This document shows, in pieces, positions 16,888 to 23,913 of a stretch of 64,000 bases of DNA (position 1 is its first letter; every line of letters begins with the position of its first letter). The translations under genes were made by a program, and so were the position numbers. The notes under the pieces are model-generated. The model did not search any database. It saw only the letters and a list, made by a program, of their open reading frames with translations, and was not told where the DNA came from. The stretch covers positions 1 to 64,000 of the forward strand of contig NZ_SLWN01000005.1 of assembly GCF_004342025.1 (NCBI RefSeq), written 5' to 3'. This DNA comes from Kribbella steppae. Its GTDB lineage: Bacteria; Actinomycetota; Actinomycetes; Propionibacteriales; Kribbellaceae.

Positions 16888-18185
16888 CAGGACCTCCTCT
16901 CGTTACGGGCGATCGCTGCGTCGGCGAGCCGCCGTACCTCACGGATCGCGACGCCGGGGTCCTTCTCACCCAGCCAGCACAGGTCGCCCTGCTGCTTGAC
17001 CGCGAGGCTGATCTCCGGGAACCCGGTCAGCCGGGTGTCGGTGGCGAGTTTGGGATCGGAGTCCAGGACGACGCGGCGGAACGACTCGACGTCGAAGAAC
17101 TCCTCCGGCTCCTTGCCGAGCATGCCGGTGATCACCTGGTCGTCGGTGACGTTGCCGAGCGTGGGCAGCTTGCCGGCCTTGAGCATCGGCGCGGATCCTT
17201 CGGTGATCCAGAACTTCACGAACTCCCAGGCCGCCTCGAGTTTCGGCGAGTGCGGGTTGACCATCACGAAGTTGCTGTAGCTGCCGCCGTTCCAGTCCTT
17301 GCCGTCGACCGTCGGCGGCGGTGCGAACGAGACCTTGAAGTCGTGCGGGTACTTCTTCGGGTCGTACAGGTACCGCAGATTGAACGGTGCCGTCGACCAC
17401 AGATGGAACTCCTCGCGGAGGAAGGAGTTCTGCTGATAGGCGTTCAGGTGCCGGGACAGCACCTCGCTCCACGGGAACGCGGACCCCTCGGCGATCATCT
17501 CCTGCCCGAGTCGCAGCCCCTGCTCGAAGTGCGGATCACCGAAGTTCGAGCGATCGCCGTCGTACCAGTAGTTGGGACCGAGGGCGATCCGGGCGACGTC
17601 GGGGATCGAGTAGGCACCGATCGTTGTCCCGGTCGTCAGACGTTGGGCCGTGCTGCGGTAGTCCTCGATCGTCCACTGCCGTGGGAGGTCGACACCGGCC
17701 TGCTGCCGGAGCTTCTCGTTGAAGAGGACGAAGCCCGGCTCACGGGCGGTCGCGAGCGCCTTGACCTTGCCGTTCTCGATGTACGCCCGCGGCTCGACCG
17801 TGTCCAGGAAGGGTTTCAGGTCCGGATCGGCGGTGACTCGGTCGGTCAGGTCCGCGGCCAGTCCGGACCCGGCCCGCAGCGCCATCGACGCCTGTGAGTA
17901 GGTGAAGTACACGTCGATGTCGAGCCCGCCCTGCAACGCGGTGTCCAGCTTGAGGTTGCCGCGGGGATCGTTGACGAATCGCGTGTAGTTCACCTTGTAC
18001 TGCGGGAACTTCTTCTGGAACGCCTCGACGACGGCCGCCGGGCCGGACGCCGCCGGTACGCCGCCCCATACCTGCAGCGCACTCGACCGCGCGCCACCGG
18101 ACGAACACCCCGGCACGACCGCCGCGGCCGCCGCCGCGCCCAGCCCGGCGAGTACCTCCCGCCGTGAAAATCCTTTGCGCCTCAC
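16887..18185 (-). CDS. Sugar ABC transporter substrate-binding lipoprotein
   Basis: 432 residues from GTG at 18185 (ribosome site GGGAGG). The N-terminus has twin arginines (RREVLAGLG), a hydrophobic stretch and the lipobox VVPGC, giving Cys27 as the lipid anchor. This points to Tat export and membrane anchoring. The rest is an extracellular family 1 binding protein, with YFTYSQASMALRAGSGLAADLTD and AWEFVKFWITEGSAPM typical of the fold. As first gene of the operon it defines the promoter region at 18186-18270. The sugar bound is unknown. Confidence 0.92.
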   Translation of the reverse strand: MRRKGFSRREVLAGLGAAAAAAVVPGCSSGGARSSALQVWGGVPAASGPAAVVEAFQKKFPQYKVNYTRFVNDPRGNLKLDTALQGGLDIDVYFTYSQASMALRAGSGLAADLTDRVTADPDLKPFLDTVEPRAYIENGKVKALATAREPGFVLFNEKLRQQAGVDLPRQWTIEDYRSTAQRLTTGTTIGAYSIPDVARIALGPNYWYDGDRSNFGDPHFEQGLRLGQEMIAEGSAFPWSEVLSRHLNAYQQNSFLREEFHLWSTAPFNLRYLYDPKKYPHDFKVSFAPPPTVDGKDWNGGSYSNFVMVNPHSPKLEAAWEFVKFWITEGSAPMLKAGKLPTLGNVTDDQVITGMLGKEPEEFFDVESFRRVVLDSDPKLATDTRLTGFPEISLAVKQQGDLCWLGEKDPGVAIREVRRLADAAIARNERRS

Positions 18186-18207
18186 ACTCCACCTCCCACC
18201 AGATTTC

Positions 18208-18262
18208 GCAAAAGATTAGCGAGAGTGGAGTGCTTTGCCTAGCCCTGGTGCAAATCTTTTTC
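18208..18262 (-). promoter_or_regulatory. Inverted repeat upstream of sugar operon, possible RpiR operator
   Basis: AAAAGATT (18210-18217) and AATCTTTT (18253-18260) are perfect inverted copies 35 bases apart, in the only A/T-rich stretch upstream of the operon's first gene. A role as regulator site or promoter region fits the position. The identity of the binding protein is inference. Confidence 0.35.
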
Positions 18263-18270
18263 AGACTAGC

Positions 18271-18369
18271 GTACCGACGAACGGGTAGTCTCCCGCGTAC
18301 AGCGCGGCAGGTACACCATCCACGGTGGACTGGATGACCGGCCCGGTACTACTACCCGTTCCTCGGTAC
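18271..18369. repeat. 19-bp inverted repeat around a 61-base spacer
   Basis: GTACCGACGAACGGGTAGT (18271-18289) recurs inverted at 18351-18369 with one mismatch. The spacer contains a second palindrome, TCCACGGTGGA (18319-18329). The right arm overlaps the stop codon of the AbiEi-like gene (18352). A third copy lies at 19357-19376, next to the murB end. The structure may act as a terminator or be a small repeated element. Confidence 0.6.
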
Positions 18370-19224
18370 GCCGATCCGTTGCGCCACCGCACTCCGGACG
18401 GTCGCGACTACCCAGTTCGGATCACCAAGCACCTGCTGATAGGTGAACCTCAGGACGAGCCACCCGTCCGCGACGAGTTCGTCGTACCGGCGGCAGTCGG
18501 CGGCAAAGTCTCTGGCCGAGCCGTGGAACTCGTAGCCCTCGGCCTCCAAGGCGACCCGCGCCTGCCGATGTCCCAGGTCTACGCGTACACGGAAGGTGCC
18601 CAGGTCGACCAGGACCTGCGGCTCGAAACCGTCGACACCGGCCGATACCAGCAGGCCTCGCAGCATCGACTCGAGAAAGCTGTCCGCGCGACCGCTGGCG
18701 GCCGCCGCGACCTGGACCGCGTTCGGCCGTCCCGATCCTCGCATCGCGATTGCCGCAGCCTGCAGTTCCTCGGGTGTCAGCCGACCGCCGGAGAGCGCGG
18801 CGTCGGCCACCGCGAGCGCCTCGCCGAACGGCAGGATCCGAGCACAGTCCAGGACTGTTCGCAGCAACGAGGTCCTGCGCCGGCTCGAGTCAGCCGACGC
18901 GATGGTGCCCCAGTGCAGGACCGCAGGCGGTCCGGAACGGGCATTGCGGTTCATCGGCAAGGTGATGTGGGGTTTCGGCGGCACGACGAGCAGCGGCAAC
19001 TGCCAGCCGGCGGCCGCACTCGTATGCGAGATGACCCCGTCATAGGCGATGGCCGCCGCCAGGTCCGGGGCGAGGCCGGGTATCCCGTAGATCCCGCGCG
19101 TGAGCCGCGCGATGTCGCCGCGACGAACCGCCGCCGCCAGCGCACGCCGGGAGGTCGCGCTGACCAGCTCGGCGGACGTCGCCCAGCCGCCTTGCCGGAT
19201 CAACACTTCGACGACGGACTCCAC
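18352..19224 (-). CDS. AbiEi-like antitoxin-domain / DUF559 protein
   Basis: 290 residues. The N-terminal ~55 residues form the winged-helix AbiEi-type domain (SVVEVLIRQGGWATSAELVSA, ARLTRGIYGIPG). The C-terminal ~100 residues match the DUF559 nuclease-like fold, with RVRVDLGHRQARVALEAEGYEFHG and DGWLVLRFTYQQVL. This pairing is common in actinobacteria as a stand-alone protein with no AbiEii toxin, as here. The conserved acidic residues of DUF559 (D in RVDLG, E in EAEGYE) are present. A DNA-related or defence role is inferred from the folds only. Confidence 0.75.
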   Translation of the reverse strand: MESVVEVLIRQGGWATSAELVSATSRRALAAAVRRGDIARLTRGIYGIPGLAPDLAAAIAYDGVISHTSAAAGWQLPLLVVPPKPHITLPMNRNARSGPPAVLHWGTIASADSSRRRTSLLRTVLDCARILPFGEALAVADAALSGGRLTPEELQAAAIAMRGSGRPNAVQVAAAASGRADSFLESMLRGLLVSAGVDGFEPQVLVDLGTFRVRVDLGHRQARVALEAEGYEFHGSARDFAADCRRYDELVADGWLVLRFTYQQVLGDPNWVVATVRSAVAQRIGVPRNG

Positions 19225-19356
19225 CCGACAATGCTGCCGGAGTAAGCGGGGTTCCGGCCGGCGCTATCCACAGCGGACCGAAGGACGGGTGGTAGTCCCG
19301 AGTGGCGCCCCGGAGACACGCCTGGCGTTGCGCGCGAACTCACCGCAGGGAGGACT

Positions 19357-19376
19357 ATTACCCGTTCTTCGGTACG
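19357..19376 (-). repeat. Third copy of the 19-20-bp repeat, downstream of murB
   Basis: On the minus strand CGTACCGAAGAACGGGTAAT matches the inverted repeat at 18271-18369 (GTACCGA-GAACGGGTA core) with two or three differences. It sits 3 bases beyond the murB stop, as the other copy sits at the end of the AbiEi-like gene. Confidence 0.5.
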
Positions 19377-19378
19377 AA

Positions 19379-20404
19379 TCAGAGACTGCTGTTCACCAGG
19401 ACAGGTTCATTGACCAAGGTGATGCCGAAGGCCTGGTGGACCTGGGCGCGGATGTGGCCGGCCAGGCCGAGGATCTCCTTGGCGGTGGCGCCGCCGCGGT
19501 TGGTGAGCGCCAGGGTGTGCTTGGTCGAGACCGAGGCGGCGCCGATCGCGAAACCCTTCGGGATGCCGGCGTGCTCGATCAGCCAGGCCGCGCTGGTCTT
19601 CACCCGGCCGTCGGGTTGCGGCCACTGCGGTGCTCCGGCCGGTACGTCGGACGCCGTGTCGAGGATCGGGTTGGTGAAGAACGAGCCGGCACTCCACGTG
19701 TCGTGGTCGGACTCGTCCAGGACCATGCCCTTACTCCGCCGCAGCCCCAGCACGGCTTCGCGTACGTCGGTCATCGGCGCGCGCGACCCCGGCTCGACCT
19801 CGAGCACTCGAGCCAGTTCGGCGTACCCGACCGGTGCGGACAAATCGCCGATCTTCAGCTGGAACGCGACCTCGAGTACGACGTACCGCGAAGGATCGGC
19901 CTTGAAGCGCGAGTTCCGGTAGCTGAAGCCGCAGTCGGCCGCGAAGATCGTCTGGACCTTGTTGTCCACTCGGTCCCAGACCCGGACCGACGCGATCGTC
20001 TCGGCCACCTCGTGACCGTAGGCGCCGACGTTCTGGACCGGGGTCGATCCGGTCAGCCCAGGGATGCCGGACATCGACTCCAACCCACTCCACTCCTCGG
20101 CGATCGCGCGCTGGACCACCGTGTCCCAGTCCTCGCCGGCCTGGATGTGGACCATCGCGCCTGAGCACATGTCTGCGTCGACCTCGATCCCACGGGTGGC
20201 GACCTTGATCACGGTGCCGCGGAACCCTTCGTCGCCGATCACCACGTTGCTCCCGCCGGACAGCAGCAGCACCGGTTCCCCGGCGGCGTCGGAGTCGCGG
20301 ACGGCGGTGATCAGATCGTCCTCGGTGGTGACCTCCACCAGCTTGTCGGCCAGCCCTCCGATCCGCAGGGTGGTGAAGTCGGCCAGGCGTACGTGGGTCT
20401 TCAC
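19379..20404 (-). CDS. murB: UDP-N-acetylmuramate dehydrogenase MurB
   Basis: 341 residues. The enzyme reduces UDP-GlcNAc-enolpyruvate to UDP-MurNAc in peptidoglycan synthesis, using FAD and NADPH. FAD-binding motifs VLLLSGGSNVVIGD and GSTPVQNVGAYGHE are present, with the catalytic Ser in WSAGSFFTNPI and the C-terminal catalytic Glu in TAKEILGLAGHI. It starts with GTG at 20404, overlapping the HadB-like stop (GTGA). The run rpmG–hadA–hadB–murB is familiar in actinobacteria. Confidence 0.96.
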   Translation of the reverse strand: MKTHVRLADFTTLRIGGLADKLVEVTTEDDLITAVRDSDAAGEPVLLLSGGSNVVIGDEGFRGTVIKVATRGIEVDADMCSGAMVHIQAGEDWDTVVQRAIAEEWSGLESMSGIPGLTGSTPVQNVGAYGHEVAETIASVRVWDRVDNKVQTIFAADCGFSYRNSRFKADPSRYVVLEVAFQLKIGDLSAPVGYAELARVLEVEPGSRAPMTDVREAVLGLRRSKGMVLDESDHDTWSAGSFFTNPILDTASDVPAGAPQWPQPDGRVKTSAAWLIEHAGIPKGFAIGAASVSTKHTLALTNRGGATAKEILGLAGHIRAQVHQAFGITLVNEPVLVNSSL

Positions 20405-20805
20405 TGGACGCGCACTACCGCCCTGGACCGGCCGAGGACCTTCTCCTCGCCGGCGATCGCGGTGATGTCGATCTCGGCCAGCCCGTCGGCGACCTTGTCC
20501 ACCTTGGCCGAGAACGTCACGCTCGTGCCCTTGTCGTCATCCGGTACGACGACCGGCTTGGTGAACCGTACGCCGTACTCGACCAGATCGGCCGGGTCGT
20601 CGAGCCAGTCGGTGACGACCCGGACCGCGGAGGCCATGGTGAGCATGCCGTGCGCGATCACACCGGGCAGACCGAGCGCGGCCGCCATCCGGTCGCTCCA
20701 GTGGATCGGGTTGAAGTCCCCGCTGGCACCGGCGTACCGGACCAGGTCCTCGCGCCGGAAAGTGACGGTCAGCGGCGGCAGTTCGGTGCCGACGTCGATG
20801 GTCAT
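20401..20805 (-). CDS. hadB: MaoC-family dehydratase, HadB-like
   Basis: 134 residues with the hot-dog fold of R-specific hydratases. The catalytic pair D and H is seen in GASGDFNPIHWSDRMA. In mycobacteria HadB is the catalytic subunit of the (3R)-hydroxyacyl-ACP dehydratase of fatty acid synthase II. In organisms without mycolic acids a similar role in fatty acid synthesis is assumed. It lies 55 bases after hadA and overlaps murB by 4 bases. Confidence 0.9.
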   Translation of the reverse strand: MTIDVGTELPPLTVTFRREDLVRYAGASGDFNPIHWSDRMAAALGLPGVIAHGMLTMASAVRVVTDWLDDPADLVEYGVRFTKPVVVPDDDKGTSVTFSAKVDKVADGLAEIDITAIAGEEKVLGRSRAVVRVQ

Positions 20806-20860
20806 GGGGCCTCCCGGCCTGGACTGAGGAGCGGAGGGAGACCGGCCAAAAGCACGGTGC

Positions 20861-21283
20861 TCATGCTTCCGCCCGGTTGTGCGAGATCGTGGAGGTCGAG
20901 GTGGCGATCGGCTCGCCGTCGACCGTGGTCAGGGCGGTCTCGTACATGATCACCTCGACGTCACCGGCCTTGCGCACGGTGGTGATGGTCGCGGTCGCGG
21001 CGATGTCGTCGCCGGCCTTGATCGGGCGGGTGTAGGCGAACTTCTGCGCGCCGTGCACGATCCGGTCGAGCCGCAGCCCGAGCTCCTCGTCGCTCAGCAG
21101 CTGCTCCAGCGCCCGGCTGCCGAGCATGAAGGCGAAGGTCGGCGGTGCGATCGCGTCAGCACCCCGGTACGCCGGGTTGGAGTCGCCGATCGCGTCGGCG
21201 AACTCGCGGATCTTCTCCCGGCCGACCTGGTAGGACTCGGCGGCCGTGTAGCTCCGGCCGACCATCGTGGCGTCGATCGTCAT
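20861..21283 (-). CDS. hadA: MaoC-like dehydratase partner, HadA-like (UPF0336)
   Basis: 140 residues from ATG at 21283. It is the N-terminal MaoC-type partner: VGRSYTAAESYQVGREKIREF and AIGDSNPAYRG, where the catalytic His of HadB is replaced by Tyr. That fits HadA, a subunit that stabilises and holds the acyl chain while HadB provides catalysis. The open frame continues upstream through the long hairpin at 21312-21478, but no family sequence lies there, so the internal ATG is the start. Confidence 0.9.
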   Translation of the reverse strand: MTIDATMVGRSYTAAESYQVGREKIREFADAIGDSNPAYRGADAIAPPTFAFMLGSRALEQLLSDEELGLRLDRIVHGAQKFAYTRPIKAGDDIAATATITTVRKAGDVEVIMYETALTTVDGEPIATSTSTISHNRAEA

Positions 21284-21311
21284 ATCCCGTAACCCTACTG
21301 GCAGACTAGGG

Positions 21312-21478
21312 AAGGCGTACCTGCCGGTCCCACGCCGTAGCGAGCAGGTGCTCGGTGCGGTAACTCGGCGTGCTGGAGCAAAGGCCTCGATGCGGGTTTC
21401 ATCGTGGCCTTTGCTCCAGTGCGGCGAGATGCCGTGCCGAGTGCCGCGCAGTAGGCGTGGGACCGGCAGGTACGCCTT
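21312..21478 (+). ncRNA. 167-nt near-perfect hairpin, probably functional as plus-strand RNA
   Basis: AAGGCGTACCTGCCGGTCC... at 21312-21336 is matched perfectly (25 bp) by its inverse at 21454-21478. Inside, 21346-21386 pairs with 21406-21446: 31 Watson-Crick pairs, 7 G·U pairs and 3 mismatches out of 41. An apical 5-bp stem (21388-21392 with 21400-21404) closes a 7-base loop. All seven G·U pairs form only in the plus-strand RNA; on minus they would be A·C. The element lies between divergent hadA and a FhuF-like gene. It could be a 5' leader structure, a small RNA or a MITE-like insertion. No family is recognised. Confidence 0.55.
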
Positions 21479-21530
21479 GATGCGAGTGCCGCCACCCACT
21501 CTCAGTAAGACCGGACTGGGAAGGTAGAAC

Positions 21531-22277
21531 GTGACGGCAGTAACGGCGCTGGCTAGGTACGCGCCCCGGTACAGGCTGGACATCGGTGCGCCGGAGGGCC
21601 CGGAGTGGCTCCGGGTGGACCGGATCCTCGAGCAGGACGGGCCGGAGCTCACCGAGCTCCTCAAGCGCGACCACGACGCCAGCGGGCACACATCTGCCCA
21701 CGCTAACGCGCTCAGCTTCATGTCCTTCTACGCCGGCCGCGCACCCGCGACCGCACTGCTGTGGTGGGCGCTGGAGGGCCATGTCCTCGACATCCGCCCG
21801 CACAATCTCTGGGTCCGCCCCCACGACGGCCACGGCCTCGCCGCCGTCGCCATCCGCTCCGCCCGCTACCTCCCGGGCGGCCTGGAGACCCTGTACGACG
21901 TGGTGCTCCGGCAGCACCTGCTACCACTGTCCGCCGAGCTCCACCGCCGTACCCGGGCCGGACTCCGCCAACTCCAGGGCGGTGTCGCAGCCGGCTGCGC
22001 GATGGGCTTCTGCGCCGCCAACCGCGAGCAGGAGACGGTGTCCCCGACCTATCTGCTCGATCGCTGGCGGACCTTCGTTGGGAACGCCCCGGGCGGGCTG
22101 GCTCGGCTGGGCGACGTACAGGAGGCGGCCGGGAAGCTCGTCTACCTCCGCAACACCTGCTGCCTCTACTACACCAGTGAGGTCGGCACCGGAACGCTGT
22201 GCGGTTCCTGCTGCCTGACCCCGCGCGACGAGCGCCTGGCCGCCTACGAGGGCGGCCGACCCATCCTCACCGTGTAA
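21531..22277 (+). CDS. FhuF-like (2Fe-2S)-binding protein, possible ferric-siderophore reductase
   Basis: 248 residues from GTG at 21531. The C-terminus has the FhuF-type cysteine cluster CCLYYTSEVGTGTLCGSCC (C-C, then C-x2-C-C, residues ~216-234), which binds a 2Fe-2S centre. FhuF-like proteins reduce ferric siderophores to release iron. The N-terminal part is mostly helical, without membrane segments. The gene interrupts the minus-strand rpmG–hadA series and stands alone on plus. The long hairpin at 21312-21478 would be in its 5' leader if transcription starts upstream. Confidence 0.75.
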   Translation: MTAVTALARYAPRYRLDIGAPEGPEWLRVDRILEQDGPELTELLKRDHDASGHTSAHANALSFMSFYAGRAPATALLWWALEGHVLDIRPHNLWVRPHDGHGLAAVAIRSARYLPGGLETLYDVVLRQHLLPLSAELHRRTRAGLRQLQGGVAAGCAMGFCAANREQETVSPTYLLDRWRTFVGNAPGGLARLGDVQEAAGKLVYLRNTCCLYYTSEVGTGTLCGSCCLTPRDERLAAYEGGRPILTV

Positions 22278-22301
22278 CTAGTGCGCTGAGGCATAGCGAA
22301 A

Positions 22302-22328
22302 GGGCCGCTTCGGTGTCCGAAGCGGCCC
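22302..22328. terminator. Bidirectional terminator between FhuF-like gene and rpmG
   Basis: GGGCCGCTTCGG (22302-22313) and CCGAAGCGGCCC (22317-22328) form a perfect 12-bp stem with a 3-base loop. It lies between the ends of two convergent genes, and can serve both. Confidence 0.85.
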
Positions 22329-22345
22329 TCGCGAAGAAGCTGGGG

Positions 22346-22513
22346 TCAGCGGGTTTCGCGGTGGTCGGTGTGGTCGTTGCAGCGGAAGCAGTACTTCTTC
22401 AGCTCAAGACGATCCGGGTCGTTGCGCCGGTTCTTCTTGGTGATGTAGTTGCGCTCCTTGCAGACCGTGCACGCCAGCGTGATCTTCGGGCGGACGTCGG
22501 TTGACTTGGCCAC
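22346..22513 (-). CDS. rpmG: 50S ribosomal protein L33, zinc-binding form
   Basis: 55 residues, [20 protein letters not shown] at the start, from GTG at 22513. Two C-x2-C pairs (CTVC at 15-18, CFRC at 42-45) bind zinc, so this is the C+ type. Actinobacteria often carry a second C- paralogue made under zinc starvation, but none is in the window. It follows tRNA-Met and tRNA-Thr on the same strand, as usual. Confidence 0.95.
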   Translation of the reverse strand: MAKSTDVRPKITLACTVCKERNYITKKNRRNDPDRLELKKYCFRCNDHTDHRETR

Positions 22514-22579
22514 TGCTGCCTCTTCTTGTCAGGAGTGCGCAACTTAGGTGATCGCACTCTCGAGATACTGCGTTGGTAG

Positions 22580-22654
22580 GTAGCGGGGGCGGGAGTCGAA
22601 CCCGCGACACCACGATTATGAGCCGTGTGCTCTAACCACCTGAGCTACCCCGCC
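22580..22654 (-). tRNA. trnM: tRNA-Met (CAT anticodon, elongator type)
   Basis: The acceptor stem GGCGGGG/CCCCGCT has a G·U first pair, so it is not the C1xA72 mismatch of initiator tRNA. The anticodon loop is CT-CAT-AA and the T arm has GTTCGAC. The discriminator is A73 and CCA is not encoded. Confidence 0.95.
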
Positions 22655-22705
22655 GGGGAGAGTCCGTCACCCCACCCGGCGAACCGGGTGAGATGTCGTT
22701 CTCAG

Positions 22706-22778
22706 AGCCCCTTTACGGAATCGAACCGTAGACCTTCTCCTTACCATGGAGACGCTCTGCCGACTGAGCTAAAGGGGC
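22706..22778 (-). tRNA. trnT: tRNA-Thr (GGT anticodon)
   Basis: Acceptor GCCCCTT pairs with AAGGGGC. The anticodon stem TCTCC/GGAGA holds the loop AT-GGT-AA, and the T loop reads TTCGATT. It lies 51 bases upstream of tRNA-Met on the same strand, in the usual tRNA-Thr–tRNA-Met–rpmG order. Confidence 0.95.
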
Positions 22779-22901
22779 GGGCCGAGGAGAGAGATTACAC
22801 GGTCCGCCGCCTCGATGTGAAATCGAGCCGGGCGCACCCTGTGCCCCCCTCTGTCCGACCCGGAAAGCATACCGGGTCCGCAGAGTCCTTCTGACCAATT
22901 T

Positions 22902-23846
22902 TCAGCCCAGTACGTCGTCATCCGCGGAAAAGTCGTCGGAGGCGTCCGAGGGCGGGTGCGCGAGGTGCCACCGCACCGACCGACGCAGACTCTCGGCCGG
23001 GTCGACCGGTGCCCACCCGAGCACCGTCCGCGCCTTCCACGAGTCCATCAGCAGGTGCTGGTCCAACGTCCCGGTCAACGACAGGTCCTCCGGCAGCAGA
23101 TCGTCCCGGACCCGCACCAACTCCACGTCCGACCCACCCGCCGCGGCCAGGATCTGCTCGGCGAACAGCCGGTACGGCGTTGTGACCGGCTCCACGATGT
23201 TGAACGCCTCACCCCGATGGTCACCGGCCAGCGCCAACGACACGGCCGCTGCGACATCACCGACATACACCCGGCTGAACAGGAACTGCCCCGACCCGAT
23301 CGGGATCCGCTTCCGCCCGGCCCGCACCCGCCGCAGGACGAACTCGAACCGCCGCTGGTAGTCGTGCTCGCCGTACACCGCCCCCAGCCGCAGCACGGTC
23401 GCTCCCCGCGGCAGGTACCGCTCCTCCATCTCCAGGTTCTCGTACTGCGGCCCGTCCACGAACCGCCGCTCGCGCAACGGAGCGGACTCGGTCAACGGCA
23501 GCCCGTCGCTGGTCCAGTTGGAGTGCAGACCGTCGTACGCGCGATAGACGTCACCACTGGAGATCGCCACCAACTTCACCGACGGCCCCACCGCACCCAG
23601 CGCCGCGTCGGCCGCGGCAGCGTTCATCCCGGAGACGTCAACGAGCGCCTCCGGCTCGAACGGCTTCAACGCGGCAGCCAGCGCCGGCCCGTCATGCCGA
23701 TCCACGTGCGCGTGCTCGACGACGGGGAGCCCCGCAGGCTCGTGCTCCCCACGGTGAACCACGAGCAGCTCGTGTCCATCCCCCACCAACCGCTCCACGA
23801 CTGCCCTGCCGATGAACTGGGTTCCACCCAGGATCGCAATCCGCAT
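22902..23846 (-). CDS. NAD-dependent epimerase/dehydratase family protein (extended SDR, atypical active site)
   Basis: 314 residues. The N-terminal Rossmann motif is RIAILGGTQFIGRAVVERL. The substrate domain includes VLRLGAVYGEHD, common in nucleotide-sugar epimerases. The expected Y-x3-K catalytic pair is replaced by YENLEMEE, with Glu where Lys should be, so normal redox activity is doubtful. The last ~15 residues are acidic. It stands alone, upstream of tRNA-Thr and downstream of the organosulfur locus by 67 bases. Function unknown; a nucleotide-binding or isomerase-like role is possible. Confidence 0.75.
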   Translation of the reverse strand: MRIAILGGTQFIGRAVVERLVGDGHELLVVHRGEHEPAGLPVVEHAHVDRHDGPALAAALKPFEPEALVDVSGMNAAAADAALGAVGPSVKLVAISSGDVYRAYDGLHSNWTSDGLPLTESAPLRERRFVDGPQYENLEMEERYLPRGATVLRLGAVYGEHDYQRRFEFVLRRVRAGRKRIPIGSGQFLFSRVYVGDVAAAVSLALAGDHRGEAFNIVEPVTTPYRLFAEQILAAAGGSDVELVRVRDDLLPEDLSLTGTLDQHLLMDSWKARTVLGWAPVDPAESLRRSVRWHLAHPPSDASDDFSADDDVLG

Positions 23847-23913
23847 TCCCCCAGTCCTACCCGCCGAACCAGCCCCCGCCTAGCACCGTCTGCGCCCAGC
23901 AGAACCAGCCCGC

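Noticed and set aside
18352..19224. Complete AbiE toxin-antitoxin system
   Set aside because: No AbiEii nucleotidyltransferase gene is adjacent; only the AbiEi-like domain fused to DUF559 is present.
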